Shown: positions 34,902 through 45,181, numbered from the stretch's first letter. The stretch: DNA of 64,000 nt from Anoxybacteroides voinovskiense (GCF_014196205.1 NZ_JACIDE010000005.1:62001-126000); one strand, 5' to 3'. Numbers and translations: made by a program. Notes: generated by a model not told the origin, from the sequence alone.

Positions 34902-36113
34902 ATGCCGCAATTTAAATACGAAGGCCGAAATATGAAAGGACAGCGGCAAACAGGAACGATTACAAGCGCTTCAAAGCGGGAGGCGATCGTCAAGCTACGG
35001 CAAAAAGGAATTAAAGTCGTCGATTTGCAAGAAGTGCCGCAAACGTTATTAACGAAAGAAATTACGTTTGGCAACGCTGTGAAGCTGCAAGATTTCGTCA
35101 TTTATTTGCGCCAGTTTTCGACGCTATTGAAAGCAGGGGTGTCTGTCGTCGATTCGACGCGCATTTTAGCGAGCCAAACCGACAGCAAAGCGCTGCAAAA
35201 GGCACTTATCGATGTCGAAGAAGACTTGCGCGCCGGAAATCCACTGTCAAGCGCAGCAGCGAAACATCCGCGCATTTTTCCGCCGATGTTTGTTAATATG
35301 ATGAAGGCGGGAGAAGCGGGAGGAAACATGGATGAAACGCTCGAGCGGCTCGCGGAACATTTTGAAAAAATTCATCGCACACGGCAAAAAATTGTATCTG
35401 CGCTCGCGTATCCGATTGCCGTCGGCATTATTGCGATTGCTGTTGTCATCTTTTTGTTAGTGAAAGTCGTTCCAACGTTTGTCGCGATGTTCGCTGATTT
35501 TCACGCGGAGCTTCCGGCGATTACAAAATTCGTGCTATCGGCAAGTAAATGGATGCAAGTTTACTGGTGGGGAGTTATCCTCGCACTTGTTGGTATCTAT
35601 TTATTTTTTGCGATGTTACGCAAACAAAAACAAACGAAATATTACCTCGATTATGCATTATTGCGCTTGCCGATTTTCGGAAAACTAATGCAAAAAGCAG
35701 CGCTTGCACGCATGACGCGGACGTTAAGTTCACTTTTTTCCAGTTCGGTGCCGATTTTGCAGGCGCTTTCGATTGTAGAGGCGGTCATTGAAAACGAAGT
35801 GATTGCGAGCGTGATGAAACAAGCGCGCGATGCGCTCGAACGTGGGCAGTCATTGACGGAGCCGATGAAAAAACATTGGGTGTTTCCGCCGCTTGTGACG
35901 CAAATGATTGCGATTGGCGAACAGACAGGCTCTCTTGATGCGATGCTTGCGAAAGTCGCTGACTTTTACGAAGCAGAAGTGGAAGCGGGCACCGACCGGT
36001 TAAAATCGCTCATTGAACCGCTCATGATCGTTCTTTTGTCCGGTATCGTCGGGACGATCGTCACGTCGATTATCGTTCCAATGTACGATATTTTTAACCA
36101 CATCCAGCAATAA
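34902..36113 (+). CDS. pilC: Type IV pilus platform protein PilC
   Basis: 403 residues of the GspF/PilC family, the membrane platform coupling PilB/PilT to pilin assembly. Two GspF domains (about 60-190 and 265-395), each ahead of a hydrophobic segment, with FSTLLKAGVSVVDSTRIL and the repeat motif MMKAGEAGGNMDETLERLAEHFE versus MIAIGEQTGSLDAMLAKVADFYE. The ATG directly follows the pilT stop (TAAATG). Confidence 0.96.
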   Translation: MPQFKYEGRNMKGQRQTGTITSASKREAIVKLRQKGIKVVDLQEVPQTLLTKEITFGNAVKLQDFVIYLRQFSTLLKAGVSVVDSTRILASQTDSKALQKALIDVEEDLRAGNPLSSAAAKHPRIFPPMFVNMMKAGEAGGNMDETLERLAEHFEKIHRTRQKIVSALAYPIAVGIIAIAVVIFLLVKVVPTFVAMFADFHAELPAITKFVLSASKWMQVYWWGVILALVGIYLFFAMLRKQKQTKYYLDYALLRLPIFGKLMQKAALARMTRTLSSLFSSSVPILQALSIVEAVIENEVIASVMKQARDALERGQSLTEPMKKHWVFPPLVTQMIAIGEQTGSLDAMLAKVADFYEAEVEAGTDRLKSLIEPLMIVLLSGIVGTIVTSIIVPMYDIFNHIQQ

Positions 36114-36118
36114 GTTGT

Positions 36119-36146
36119 TTGCAAAAAATGATAGATAATGTAAAAT
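36119..36146 (+). promoter_or_regulatory. Candidate pilA promoter
   Basis: TTGCAA (36119-36124) and TAAAAT (36141-36146) with a 16-bp spacer, 36 bp before the pilA ATG and overlapping a 14-bp direct repeat. An internal promoter would let the major pilin be made in excess over the assembly proteins. Confidence 0.5.
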
Positions 36147-36155
36147 GATAGATAA
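36125..36155 (+). repeat. Direct repeat in the pilA promoter
   Basis: AAAATGATAGATAA occurs at 36125-36138 and again at 36142-36155, period 17 bp. The second copy overlaps the -10 and the expected transcription start. Confidence 0.85.
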
Positions 36156-36181
36156 AAAGACTTATAAAAGGAGAGGAAAAT

Positions 36182-36691
36182 ATGTTCAAACGCTTTTTGA
36201 AAAACGAGCGAGGATTAACATTAATCGAATTGCTCGCCGTTATCGTCATCTTAGGAATTATCGCCGCGATTGCCATTCCGAGTATTGGGGGACTCATCGA
36301 CAACTCGAAAAAAGACGCGCACGTAGCGAACGCTCAACAAATGATTAACGCAGCGAAAATTGCCGTGACGGCGGATAAGGACTTAATTCCGGCAGATGGT
36401 AAGTTTACTGTTATGCCTCTTGAATATTTGGAAGATAAAGGATATTTAGAAACTGTAAAGGATCCTGACGGAGATACAAACTCGTACCTAAAAGCTCCTC
36501 AAGGATATGCTGGGGATGTAAGTAAAGATCAAGGCAACGATCCTAAAGCAGCATATTCTTATGTTCTTATAAAAAATGAGAGTACAAAATTAAAATACTA
36601 CGTAAAGCTAGTTAACAATAAGCGTGGCGTTAAAGAAAGTGACGGAAGTGCAGTAGAAGAAAAAGATTTAAAACGTGATAAAGTTCAATAA
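36182..36691 (+). CDS. pilA: Major type IV pilin PilA
   Basis: 169 residues. Short basic leader FKRFLKNERG and mature start LTLIELLAVIVILGIIAAIA, with Glu5 and a Gly-1 cleavage site. The soluble domain has no Cys; it is Lys/Asp/Asn-rich and, from about 36400, clearly more AT-rich than its neighbours, as expected for a surface-exposed variable domain. AAAGGAGAGG precedes the ATG. A single pilA lies between pilC and pilD. Confidence 0.93.
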   Translation: MFKRFLKNERGLTLIELLAVIVILGIIAAIAIPSIGGLIDNSKKDAHVANAQQMINAAKIAVTADKDLIPADGKFTVMPLEYLEDKGYLETVKDPDGDTNSYLKAPQGYAGDVSKDQGNDPKAAYSYVLIKNESTKLKYYVKLVNNKRGVKESDGSAVEEKDLKRDKVQ

Positions 36692-36729
36692 TGAAATTAA
36701 GTATTGGTTGTGAAAAGGAAATACCAAAA

Positions 36730-37488
36730 ATGGAAAGCTATATTATTTTGCCTATTTTTCTTTTTGCCCTCCTCCTCGGCTCCTTCTTTAACGTCGTTGG
36801 GCTTCGGGTGCCGGTGGGGGAGTCGATTGTGATGCCTCGTTCGCATTGCCCACGTTGTCAGCGCACGCTGACGGCGTGGGAGCTTATTCCTGTTCTTTCG
36901 TATGTGGTGCAAGGCGGGAAGTGCAAAGGGTGCGGTAGTCGCATTTCGCCGCTTTATCCAGCGGTTGAGCTCATGACGGCGATTCTTTTTACGATGTCGC
37001 CTTTTTTGGTGGGATGGTCAAAAGAATTGATCGTGACATGGACGCTCGTGTCATTATTGATGATTATTTTTGTTTCCGATATTCGCTATATGATGATTCC
37101 TGACCGAGTGCTGCTTTTGTTTGCAGCCTTTTTTATCATCGAACGCATTTTTATTCCGTTTTCTCCATGGAGCGATTCGCTTATTGGTGCTTTCGTCGGC
37201 TTTTTCTTATTGTATAGTATCGCTGTCGCAAGCAAAGGCGGCATGGGTGGGGGCGACATTAAACTATTTGCGCTTCTTGGCTTTGTGCTCGGCTGGAAAA
37301 TGGTGTTGTTAGCGTTCTTTTTTTCGACCGTTTACGGGACGGTATTTGGTCTTATCGGCATGATGTTTGGTAAAGTGCGCCGGAAAGAGCCGATGCCGTT
37401 TGGCCCAGCGATTGTGCTTGGGACGTTGACTGTCCACTTTTTTGGACAAGCGATTATCGAATGGTATAAGCAATGGATTTTCTTTTAA
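36730..37488 (+). CDS. pilD: Prepilin peptidase PilD
   Basis: 252-residue membrane aspartyl protease that cuts and N-methylates prepilins. Zinc-type Cys pairs CPRC and CKGC are in the first cytosolic loop. The two catalytic Asp are in FVSDIRYMMIPD and MGGGDIKLFALLG. About eight membrane segments. ATG 36730 is chosen because the protein then begins ESYIILPIFLFALLLGSFFN like the family; ATG 36691, overlapping the pilA stop, has no ribosome site. It could also process competence pilins, since comC occupies this interval in B. subtilis. Confidence 0.95.
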   Translation: MESYIILPIFLFALLLGSFFNVVGLRVPVGESIVMPRSHCPRCQRTLTAWELIPVLSYVVQGGKCKGCGSRISPLYPAVELMTAILFTMSPFLVGWSKELIVTWTLVSLLMIIFVSDIRYMMIPDRVLLLFAAFFIIERIFIPFSPWSDSLIGAFVGFFLLYSIAVASKGGMGGGDIKLFALLGFVLGWKMVLLAFFFSTVYGTVFGLIGMMFGKVRRKEPMPFGPAIVLGTLTVHFFGQAIIEWYKQWIFF

Positions 37489-37503
37489 TACGAGGGAAAC
37501 AAT

Positions 37504-38457
37504 ATGAATATGATGAACTTATTCAAACCGCGGCATAAAGTAGCTAACGTTGTCATCAAAGACCATGTCATTCGCTATGTCGAACTAAAACCGAATGATC
37601 CGTTTACGGTTCAAAAACATGGCGAGCGCGATTTGCCAAAAGGGCTTATTCACGACGGGAAAATTGTGGATCGCGAAACGGTTACGATGATTTTAGAAGA
37701 ATGTGTGGACGAATGGAAGCTAAAAAAACGGCGCGTTCGTTTTCTCGTTCCCGACCCGGTCGTCGTTATTCGCCGCCTTTCCTTGCCGGCCGATTTACAA
37801 GAAGATGAAATTCGCGGCTATTTATTTATGGAGCTCGGAACGACAATTCATTTACCGTTTGAAAACCCAGTGTTTGATTATGCGCTACTAGAAAAAACGA
37901 ACGAAAAGCTGACGATTTTATTGTTTGCCGCCCCAGAACAAATCGTGCGCGATTACGCGGAACTGTTAGAAGAAGTAACCCTTAGACCGATCGCCGCCGA
38001 CGTTTCGCCGCTATGCGTCTATCGGCTCTTTTATGCTGCTGACCAAGTGCGGCGCGACGACCATTTGCTCATCGTCCAAATCGATGAATCTGCTGTCAAC
38101 GCCAGCGCCTTCTTTAACGATGTACCTATGTTTATGCGGCAATTGTTGTTTGAAGTACCTAATGAAACGATTCGCCAAGACGAATGGTTTCGCCCGTTTG
38201 AAGACGTATATAAAGAAATCGAACGGGTCATGAACTTTTACCGGTTTTCGCTGCAGCAAGGAAACGCGCAAATTACAAGGCTCTTTTTAACGGGCGACCA
38301 TCCAAAATTGCCACATCTTCATGAAGCGATGCAAGAGCGGTTCGACGTTCCGGTCGAACGGCTAACCGAGCCGTTTGCATCAGCTATTGAACCGCGCTAC
38401 CATTTAGCTTGGGGACTTGGACTAAAAGAGGGAACAGCGTATGCTCATCGACGTTAA
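37504..38457 (+). CDS. pilM: Type IV pilus assembly protein PilM
   Basis: 317 residues, actin/FtsA-like cytosolic protein that binds the N-terminus of PilN. Features are the start VANVVIKDHVIRYVEL, the VRFLVPDPVVVIRRLSLP strand region, MELGTTIHLPFENPVFDY and a C-terminal LTGDHPKLPHLHEAMQ phosphate-2-like motif. The ATG follows GAGGGA by 6 nt, and the end overlaps pilN by 17 bp. Confidence 0.93.
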   Translation: MNMMNLFKPRHKVANVVIKDHVIRYVELKPNDPFTVQKHGERDLPKGLIHDGKIVDRETVTMILEECVDEWKLKKRRVRFLVPDPVVVIRRLSLPADLQEDEIRGYLFMELGTTIHLPFENPVFDYALLEKTNEKLTILLFAAPEQIVRDYAELLEEVTLRPIAADVSPLCVYRLFYAADQVRRDDHLLIVQIDESAVNASAFFNDVPMFMRQLLFEVPNETIRQDEWFRPFEDVYKEIERVMNFYRFSLQQGNAQITRLFLTGDHPKLPHLHEAMQERFDVPVERLTEPFASAIEPRYHLAWGLGLKEGTAYAHRR

Positions 38458-39025
38458 CTTACTGCCAAAAAAAGAACCGAAAAATATCGTGCTGCTCGTT
38501 AGTTTTCTTTTATTGTTTGTGATGGTGCTTGCTGGTGGGGTGTTCTTTTATTTTTCTGTGCAGCAAGCAAACGAGCAAGTGGAGTCGCTAACGCAACAAT
38601 TAAAACAGTTGCGTGCACTAGAAGCGGCGGAGCAGCAAAAACTACAAAACGTCCAGTCGCAAAACGAAGTGCAAGAACTAAAAAAGACGGTCGAATGGGC
38701 GCAGCAATATCCTTTAAAAACAGTACGTTTGTTGCGCGAATTAACAAAACAGCTGCCGGAGCGCGGTTTTTTTATGAACTTTGCCTATACGGAAGATGGT
38801 GCAGTGAAAATCACGGCGCAGTTTGATACGAGTGAAGATGCCGCTTATTATTTAAAGCGATTGGAAGAATCCACGTTTATTGCCGACGTGCAACTTAAAA
38901 GCGTTACAACGACGGGCGAACAAAACGAGAATAAAACCGAAGAACGCGACGTGCTGCCGCGCTATTTAGCGCAATATGAGCTGCACGTCAATAAAAATGC
39001 GTTAAACGAGAAAAAGGAGCAGTAA
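38441..39025 (+). CDS. pilN: Type IV pilus assembly protein PilN
   Basis: 194 residues. The start LIDVNLLPKKE is the PilN signature that contacts PilM; one membrane segment (about 17-37), a coiled coil (QQANEQVESLTQQLKQLRAL) and a small ferredoxin-like outer domain follow. Translationally coupled to pilM. Confidence 0.93.
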   Translation: MLIDVNLLPKKEPKNIVLLVSFLLLFVMVLAGGVFFYFSVQQANEQVESLTQQLKQLRALEAAEQQKLQNVQSQNEVQELKKTVEWAQQYPLKTVRLLRELTKQLPERGFFMNFAYTEDGAVKITAQFDTSEDAAYYLKRLEESTFIADVQLKSVTTTGEQNENKTEERDVLPRYLAQYELHVNKNALNEKKEQ

Positions 39026-39027
39026 CG

Positions 39028-39801
39028 ATGACTGTTCAAATTGGAAAACGCGAAGCGATGTTATTATTGTTGATGGTATTTGTCGTCACCGCCCTGTTTG
39101 CTTTTCTTTATTTCTATACACTAAAACCGCTTCATCTCCGCGTGGCGGAATTAAAAACGACGGTGGCAAATGAGCAAAAATTGGTCACTACACTGCAAGA
39201 ACAAACAGCAAAGCAACAAACAGCTATTATCGATAGCGCTGTCGAACTGCAAAAAAAAGTGCCGGTCAAACCGCTTGTCGAGCAACTTTTGCTTGATTTA
39301 GAAAAAGCGGAAGTCGTTTCGGATAGCTTTATTTCGAACATGTCATTTAATGAAGACGCTGGGGTGAACGCGTCGCAACAAGCGGCTGCGCAAACAACCG
39401 AACAAAAAGGGAAAGCACAGCAAAGCGCTTCTACTTCCACCATGCAGCAAAATCAAGCATCCATTACGCTGCCTGCTGGCTTAAAAAAGGTAACCGTTCA
39501 GTTGACGGTGCAATCGCCGTCGTATTATCAGCTCGAACGTTTTTTACAAACGTTAGAAGAACTGCCGCGCATCGTTTCGGTGGAGTCGCTGTCGTTTACG
39601 GGAAATCCAGAATTAACATCCGTTGAATCAACGGTCCACCCACTAACGTATTCGTTAACGGTTAGCGCGTTTTACCATCCGGGCTTAGCAAGCTTGCAAA
39701 ATCAAGTACCGCCGCTTGACGTTCCGCCTCCAAGCGACAAACAAAACCCATTAACCGAGTTAATCCCGTCGTCGGACGATAAACCGTCAACGCAACGGTA
39801 G
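39028..39801 (+). CDS. pilO: Type IV pilus assembly protein PilO
   Basis: 257 residues. One membrane segment (about 10-30), a coiled coil (LHLRVAELKTTVANEQ), a Gln/Ser/Thr-rich linker (about 115-145), then the PilO outer domain (LTVQSPSYYQLERFLQTLEE, LPRIVSVESLSF) and a Pro-rich tail. It follows pilN by 2 bp and should form the alignment complex with PilN. No PilP follows. Confidence 0.9.
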   Translation: MTVQIGKREAMLLLLMVFVVTALFAFLYFYTLKPLHLRVAELKTTVANEQKLVTTLQEQTAKQQTAIIDSAVELQKKVPVKPLVEQLLLDLEKAEVVSDSFISNMSFNEDAGVNASQQAAAQTTEQKGKAQQSASTSTMQQNQASITLPAGLKKVTVQLTVQSPSYYQLERFLQTLEELPRIVSVESLSFTGNPELTSVESTVHPLTYSLTVSAFYHPGLASLQNQVPPLDVPPPSDKQNPLTELIPSSDDKPSTQR

Positions 39802-39815
39802 AGGGAGCGGATACG

Positions 39816-40277
39816 ATGCTGCCACGGATGAATCGAGGCATGACGCTATTTGAGTTGCTTGCGGTTATCGTTATTTTAGGCATTGTCGCATCGATTGCTG
39901 TCATTATTGTGACGAACGTCATTGAAAAAATGCGGATGCAAGCGTTCGTTTCTGATGCGTATGCGATGTACGAAGCGGCGAGGCTTCACGTTGGCGCGGA
40001 AAAAGTCGAATTTTTGGCGCCGCGTTCATCTGAAGCGTTGACGTATAAGCAGCTTGTGGAAGATGGGGTGCTTGAGCCAATAAAAGACCCGTTTACCGGA
40101 AACGTTTTATCGACTGAGACGAACCCGTCGTACGTGCTGATAAAAAAAGACGAAAACGGTCGGCTTGATTATTTTGTTTGTTTAAAAGGCGAAACAAAGC
40201 AGCTTTGTTCCTATAGCGATACGCAAACGGAAATTCCAGTCGACAAACTGTCTATTTCTCTTATTAAAGATAATTAA
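39816..40277 (+). CDS. Type IV pilin-like protein at the end of the pil operon
   Basis: 153 residues with the leader LPRMNRG and mature start MTLFELLAVIVILGIVASIA, Glu5 present. The soluble domain has one Cys pair (CLKGETKQLC) and shares with PilA the region around YKQLVEDGVLEPIKDP-TG and PSYVLIKKDENGRLDYFV. A second, PilA-related pilin; major or minor role is undecided. A terminator follows. Confidence 0.9.
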   Translation: MLPRMNRGMTLFELLAVIVILGIVASIAVIIVTNVIEKMRMQAFVSDAYAMYEAARLHVGAEKVEFLAPRSSEALTYKQLVEDGVLEPIKDPFTGNVLSTETNPSYVLIKKDENGRLDYFVCLKGETKQLCSYSDTQTEIPVDKLSISLIKDN

Positions 40278-40300
40278 TGCGAAATTTGACGAAAACCTTC

Positions 40301-40335
40301 GAGAACGAGACGACAAATGTCTTGTTCTTTTTTTT
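40301..40335 (+). terminator. Terminator of the pil operon
   Basis: GAGAACGAGAC (40301-40311) pairs with GTCTTGTTCTT (40319-40329), then a T run. An outer ATGCGAAA/TTTCGCAT pair extends the structure. Confidence 0.8.
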
Positions 40336-40394
40336 CGCATTTATGATAAGATGGGCAAAGAATCGACGAAACACGGGATGAGGATGGTGACGAA

Positions 40395-41216
40395 ATGGAC
40401 AAACAAACGAAAATTACGGTGAAAATTAACGGAGAAGAGCGCCCATTTATGATGGAGAAGATCGCCGCAGAAAACGAAATAAGCGCTGCTATCGAAGAGG
40501 AAGCGGTACCAGCGGTAGTAGCGCCTTTTGAAAAAACGCCCGCAAAACCGATGAAGCGAATGTTTCACACTCGCGTAAAAACCGCGCTTTTTTCGATTTT
40601 GTTAGCGGTCATCATTGGTACAAGCTTTGGCTTTATTGTCCTTCACATCGTGCCAAAACAAAAAGAAACGGCTTCTTTGCTACTTTCGCCAGCTGCTTCG
40701 ACAAAAGAAACGCCAGCGAAAAAAGAAGATTCCCAGCCACTTGCCGTCGCCGTCATTCAAGCCGGGGTATTCAGCGAGCAAAAAGCAGCAGAAACGTACG
40801 CCAAGCAGCTGCAAGCTTCGCAAATTCCGGCGGTGCTCGTCGGAAAACAGCCGATCGCCGTATGGATTGGCGTCGGTGCGGACAAGTCGTCGCTTGCTCC
40901 GCTTGTCGAGCAATACAAACAAAAAGGATTGACGACGTACGTTAAACCAATTGTCTTTTCGACCACACAAGATAAAACCGTCCAAGCATTATATGAAAAA
41001 ATGGTCTCTTTATCTACGAAGTTGCTGACGAACTTTGACGTTTCGGAAACAGAGTGGACAAGTCTAGAAACGCAATATAAAGAAACAAAGCAAAAAAGCG
41101 AGCAGCTAGAGAGCGCGTATGTGTCATTAGTCGCTTACCGAAAGGAAAAAAAAGCGCCTCTCCTTTGGAACGTGCAGCAAAACTTACTTTTCGTCTTGCA
41201 AAAGGAAATCGAATGA
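40395..41216 (+). CDS. spoIIB: SpoIIB-like SPOR-domain membrane protein
   Basis: 273 residues: a cytosolic N-terminus (about 60), one membrane segment (ALFSILLAVIIGTSFGFIVL), then an outer SPOR-like domain (about 113-190, AVIQAGVFSEQKAAETYAKQL). SPOR domains bind denuded septal peptidoglycan. SpoIIB in B. subtilis lies just upstream of maf and helps septal wall thinning and engulfment; the same position and architecture support the name. ATG 40395 follows GGGATGAGGATGGTG. Confidence 0.8.
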   Translation: MDKQTKITVKINGEERPFMMEKIAAENEISAAIEEEAVPAVVAPFEKTPAKPMKRMFHTRVKTALFSILLAVIIGTSFGFIVLHIVPKQKETASLLLSPAASTKETPAKKEDSQPLAVAVIQAGVFSEQKAAETYAKQLQASQIPAVLVGKQPIAVWIGVGADKSSLAPLVEQYKQKGLTTYVKPIVFSTTQDKTVQALYEKMVSLSTKLLTNFDVSETEWTSLETQYKETKQKSEQLESAYVSLVAYRKEKKAPLLWNVQQNLLFVLQKEIE

Positions 41217-41222
41217 CGTCGA

Positions 41223-41246
41223 AAGAAGCGAAACGCTTCTTTTTTT
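41223..41246 (+). terminator. Terminator after spoIIB
   Basis: Stem AAGAAGCG (41223-41230) with CGCTTCTT (41234-41241), AAA loop, T run to 41246. Confidence 0.85.
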
Positions 41247-41257
41247 GTCAAAAAAAA

Positions 41258-41286
41258 TTGTGTGAAATGACGAAATTTGGTACGAT
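41258..41286 (+). promoter_or_regulatory. Candidate promoter of the maf-radC genes
   Basis: TTGTGT (41258-41263) and TACGAT (41281-41286), 17-bp spacer, 39 bp before the maf ATG and just after the spoIIB terminator. Confidence 0.45.
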
Positions 41287-41325
41287 ACAAATGTATCTTC
41301 CAATTTGAAACGAAAGGTGATGGAC

Positions 41326-41904
41326 ATGACACAGCTTATTTTAGCCTCTAGCTCTCCTCGTCGCCGGCAGCTACTCGAAATGGCTGGTCTCCGCTTTGCT
41401 GTCCTCGTCAGTGATATTGACGAACAAATCCAACCAAATGAACCTCCAGCACAAATCGTCCAAGCGCTTGCTTTTCAAAAAGCAAAGGCGGTGCAGCGAA
41501 TGAATCCGGACGCGTATATTATCGGTGCGGACACAATCGTCGTCTATAACGGGCAAATTCTTGGAAAACCAAAGACGACCGAAGAAGCGTACGAGATGTT
41601 GCGCACACTATCCGGAAAAACGCACGACGTATTTACCGGCGTCGCTATTATTGCCCCAAATGAAGAAACGACGTTTGTCGAGCGAACAGAAGTGACGTTT
41701 TGGGAATTGACCGAAGAAGAAATCACCGCGTACATCGAAACAGGCGAGCCGATGGATAAGGCGGGAGCGTACGGCATTCAAGGGAGAGGGGCGCTGCTTG
41801 TTCAACGCATTGTTGGCGATTATTATGCCGTAATGGGATTGCCGCTTGCGAAAACGGTACGAGAACTAACGAAACTCGGTTGGCAAAAGGGGGAAACGAC
41901 ATGA
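41326..41904 (+). CDS. maf: Maf-type nucleotide pyrophosphatase
   Basis: 192 residues. House-cleaning pyrophosphatase for modified or canonical nucleoside triphosphates (dTTP/UTP type), which blocks septation when overproduced. Motifs [31 protein letters not shown] and [16 protein letters not shown] are all intact. ATG 41326 has AAAGGTGA 6 nt upstream; ATG 41320 is inside the site. Overlaps radC by four bases. Confidence 0.95.
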   Translation: MTQLILASSSPRRRQLLEMAGLRFAVLVSDIDEQIQPNEPPAQIVQALAFQKAKAVQRMNPDAYIIGADTIVVYNGQILGKPKTTEEAYEMLRTLSGKTHDVFTGVAIIAPNEETTFVERTEVTFWELTEEEITAYIETGEPMDKAGAYGIQGRGALLVQRIVGDYYAVMGLPLAKTVRELTKLGWQKGETT

Positions 41905-42581
41905 CGTTAATGATTCGTGACGTTCCGAAAGAGGCACGGCCGCGGGAACGGCTGCTTTCGGACGGACCGGAAAGCTTATCGAATCAAGAACTGTTAGCGC
42001 TTTTACTGCGCACAGGCACAAAAGAAGAGTCGGTGTTGCAACTTGCCCAGCGACTGCTTCACCATTTCGAAGGACTTCGGCTTTTGAAAGATGCAACCGT
42101 TGAGGAAATAACGAGCATTAAAGGAATTGGCGAAGCGAAAGCGATTCAAATTTTAGCTGCGATTGAACTTGGTCGGCGCATTGGTCGCCTCAGCTATGAC
42201 GAACGATACGTGATTCGTTCGCCGGAAGACGGGGCAAACTATGTCATGGACGATATGCGCTTTTTATCCCAAGAACATTTTGTTGCCATTTATTTAAATA
42301 CGAAAAACCAAGTCATCCACCGCAAAACTGTTTTCATCGGGAGTTTAAACGCCTCCATCGTTCACCCGCGCGAAGTATTTAAAGAAGCGATTAAACGCTC
42401 TGCCGCTTCTATTATTTGCGCCCATAACCATCCTTCAGGGGACCCGACCCCAAGCCGCGAAGACATTGAAGTGACCCGCAGACTTGCCGAATGCGGACGT
42501 ATTATCGGCATTGAGCTGTTAGATCATCTCATTATCGGCGACCGAAAATTCATCAGCTTGAAAGAAAAAGGATATGTGTAA
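41901..42581 (+). CDS. radC: RadC-family JAB/MPN protein
   Basis: 226 residues. N-terminal helix-hairpin-helix ([15 protein letters not shown]) and C-terminal JAB1/MPN metal site [16 protein letters not shown]. The family was named for DNA repair, but its biochemical role is unsettled. The ATG overlaps the maf stop; AAAGGGGGAAA precedes it. Confidence 0.95.
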   Translation: MTLMIRDVPKEARPRERLLSDGPESLSNQELLALLLRTGTKEESVLQLAQRLLHHFEGLRLLKDATVEEITSIKGIGEAKAIQILAAIELGRRIGRLSYDERYVIRSPEDGANYVMDDMRFLSQEHFVAIYLNTKNQVIHRKTVFIGSLNASIVHPREVFKEAIKRSAASIICAHNHPSGDPTPSREDIEVTRRLAECGRIIGIELLDHLIIGDRKFISLKEKGYV

Positions 42582-42607
42582 TAGTTCTCTTTTTTTGGCG
42601 AATGCGC

Positions 42608-42613
42608 TATAAT
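42608..42613 (+). promoter_or_regulatory. Candidate -10 of a mreB promoter
   Basis: A perfect TATAAT 108 bp before mreB, with only TTCTCT at the -35 position (17-bp spacing). A short hairpin, CACCG/CGGTG, lies in the leader. Confidence 0.3.
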
Positions 42614-42694
42614 AACAGTTATGAGTTTTTCTTCACCGTTTTCGGGCGGTGTTGTACAAAATGAGGAATAATGGATAAAATGAACGAGAAGTAG

Positions 42695-43744
<1,050 letters not shown>

Positions 43745-43760
43745 TAAGAAGGTGTAACCT

Positions 43761-44624
43761 ATGCCACAATTCTTTTTAAACAAACGACTGATTTTATTGC
43801 TTGTCAGCATTATTTTTCTCGTGGCATTGATTGGTTTTTCTTTAAAAGATCGGAAAGAACTAACGTGGTCTGAGCAGTTTGTAAAAGACACTACCGGTTT
43901 TGTCCAGTTTTTGTTTCATCAGCCCGCACAGCTCGTTGCGGGCTTCTTTGAGAATGTACAAGACATGAAAAATACATATAAAGAAAACAAGCTATTAAAA
44001 GCGCGGTTAGAAGAGTATGTGATGTTAGAAGCAGAGGTGCAGACGCTCAAAAAAGAAAACGAAGAACTTCGTGCGGTGCTCGATAAAAAAGAAAGTTTGC
44101 GCGATTTTATCCCAATTGAAGCGACCGTGATCGGCAGAAACCCTGACCGTTGGCAAGAAATGGTCATCATTAACAAAGGGGAGCAGCAAGGGATTAAAAA
44201 AGATATGGCGGTGATTACACCGTCTGGACTCATCGGAAAAATTCAGCACGCCTCGCAGTTTACGTCAACGGTGCAACTACTGAGCGCCATTGATCGGCAA
44301 AATCGTATTTCTGCTTATGTCCAAGGCAAGGACGGTAGCGTGTTTGGCTTGATTGAGGGGTATGATGATAAACGGCAAGCACTGCTTTTTAAACAAATTC
44401 CGTTTGATGCAAAAATCGAGAAAAAGCAGCTCGTCTTAACGTCCGGGCTTGGCGGCATTTTTCCAAAAGGGCTTCCGATTGGCGAAGTGGAAGAAGTTGT
44501 GCCGGATGAGTACGGATTGACGAAAATGGCATATGTCAAACCGGCGGCTAACTTTTACGATGTCGATGAAGTAATTGTCGTCAAACGGAAAATTGATGCG
44601 GTACAAGAGGGGGAAACGAAGTGA
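43761..44624 (+). CDS. mreC: Rod-shape protein MreC
   Basis: 287 residues: short cytosolic start, one membrane segment (LILLLVSIIFLVALIGFSL), a coiled coil (KNTYKENKLLKARLEEYV) and the beta-barrel outer domain (ATVIGRNPDRWQEMVIINKG, VITPSGLIGKI). Scaffold of the elongasome. Its stop overlaps the mreD GTG. Confidence 0.95.
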   Translation: MPQFFLNKRLILLLVSIIFLVALIGFSLKDRKELTWSEQFVKDTTGFVQFLFHQPAQLVAGFFENVQDMKNTYKENKLLKARLEEYVMLEAEVQTLKKENEELRAVLDKKESLRDFIPIEATVIGRNPDRWQEMVIINKGEQQGIKKDMAVITPSGLIGKIQHASQFTSTVQLLSAIDRQNRISAYVQGKDGSVFGLIEGYDDKRQALLFKQIPFDAKIEKKQLVLTSGLGGIFPKGLPIGEVEEVVPDEYGLTKMAYVKPAANFYDVDEVIVVKRKIDAVQEGETK

Positions 44625-45133
44625 GAAAGCTGTTTCTTCCTTTTCTTGCGGTTGTTTTTTTTGTGAGCGAAAGCTTGTTTGTCGAGTTATGGCCAAAACA
44701 TATATGGGATGAGCAGTACGTGTTTGTGCCGCGTTTTTTATTAATTTTTCTTCTCTTTGTCACTATTTATGTGACGCGAACACAAGGGATAGTATACGGC
44801 GTGATTTTCGGTCTATTGTACGACGTCGTATATACCGAAATTCTCGGTGTTTATATGTTCGCTTTTCCATTAATCGCTTACGTCGCAGCGAAGGTGATGA
44901 AATGGTTTCATACGTATTTAGTAGTGACTTGTTTTCTCAGTATGGTGTTTATTTCTGTCCTTGAATTTTATGTATATGGAATTCAACTGTTAATCGGAAA
45001 AACCACGATGTCGTTCGAGCAATTTTATTCGTACCGCCTGTTGCCGACATTGCTTGTCAACGCGCTTTTTCTTCTTGTTTTTTCGTATCCGTTAAAACAG
45101 CGGCTAGTAAAAATGCACGAGCGGGAAGAATGA
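44621..45133 (+). CDS. mreD: Rod-shape protein MreD
   Basis: 170 residues, about five or six membrane segments; family pattern GIVYGVIFGLLYDVVYTEILG. GTG 44621 overlaps the mreC stop, with GAGGGGGAAA upstream. Confidence 0.93.
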   Translation: MRKLFLPFLAVVFFVSESLFVELWPKHIWDEQYVFVPRFLLIFLLFVTIYVTRTQGIVYGVIFGLLYDVVYTEILGVYMFAFPLIAYVAAKVMKWFHTYLVVTCFLSMVFISVLEFYVYGIQLLIGKTTMSFEQFYSYRLLPTLLVNALFLLVFSYPLKQRLVKMHEREE

Positions 45134-45181
45134 CAAGGAAAATGGACAAAAGTTGTAGAATTATCCGTTGAGGTGAACGTT

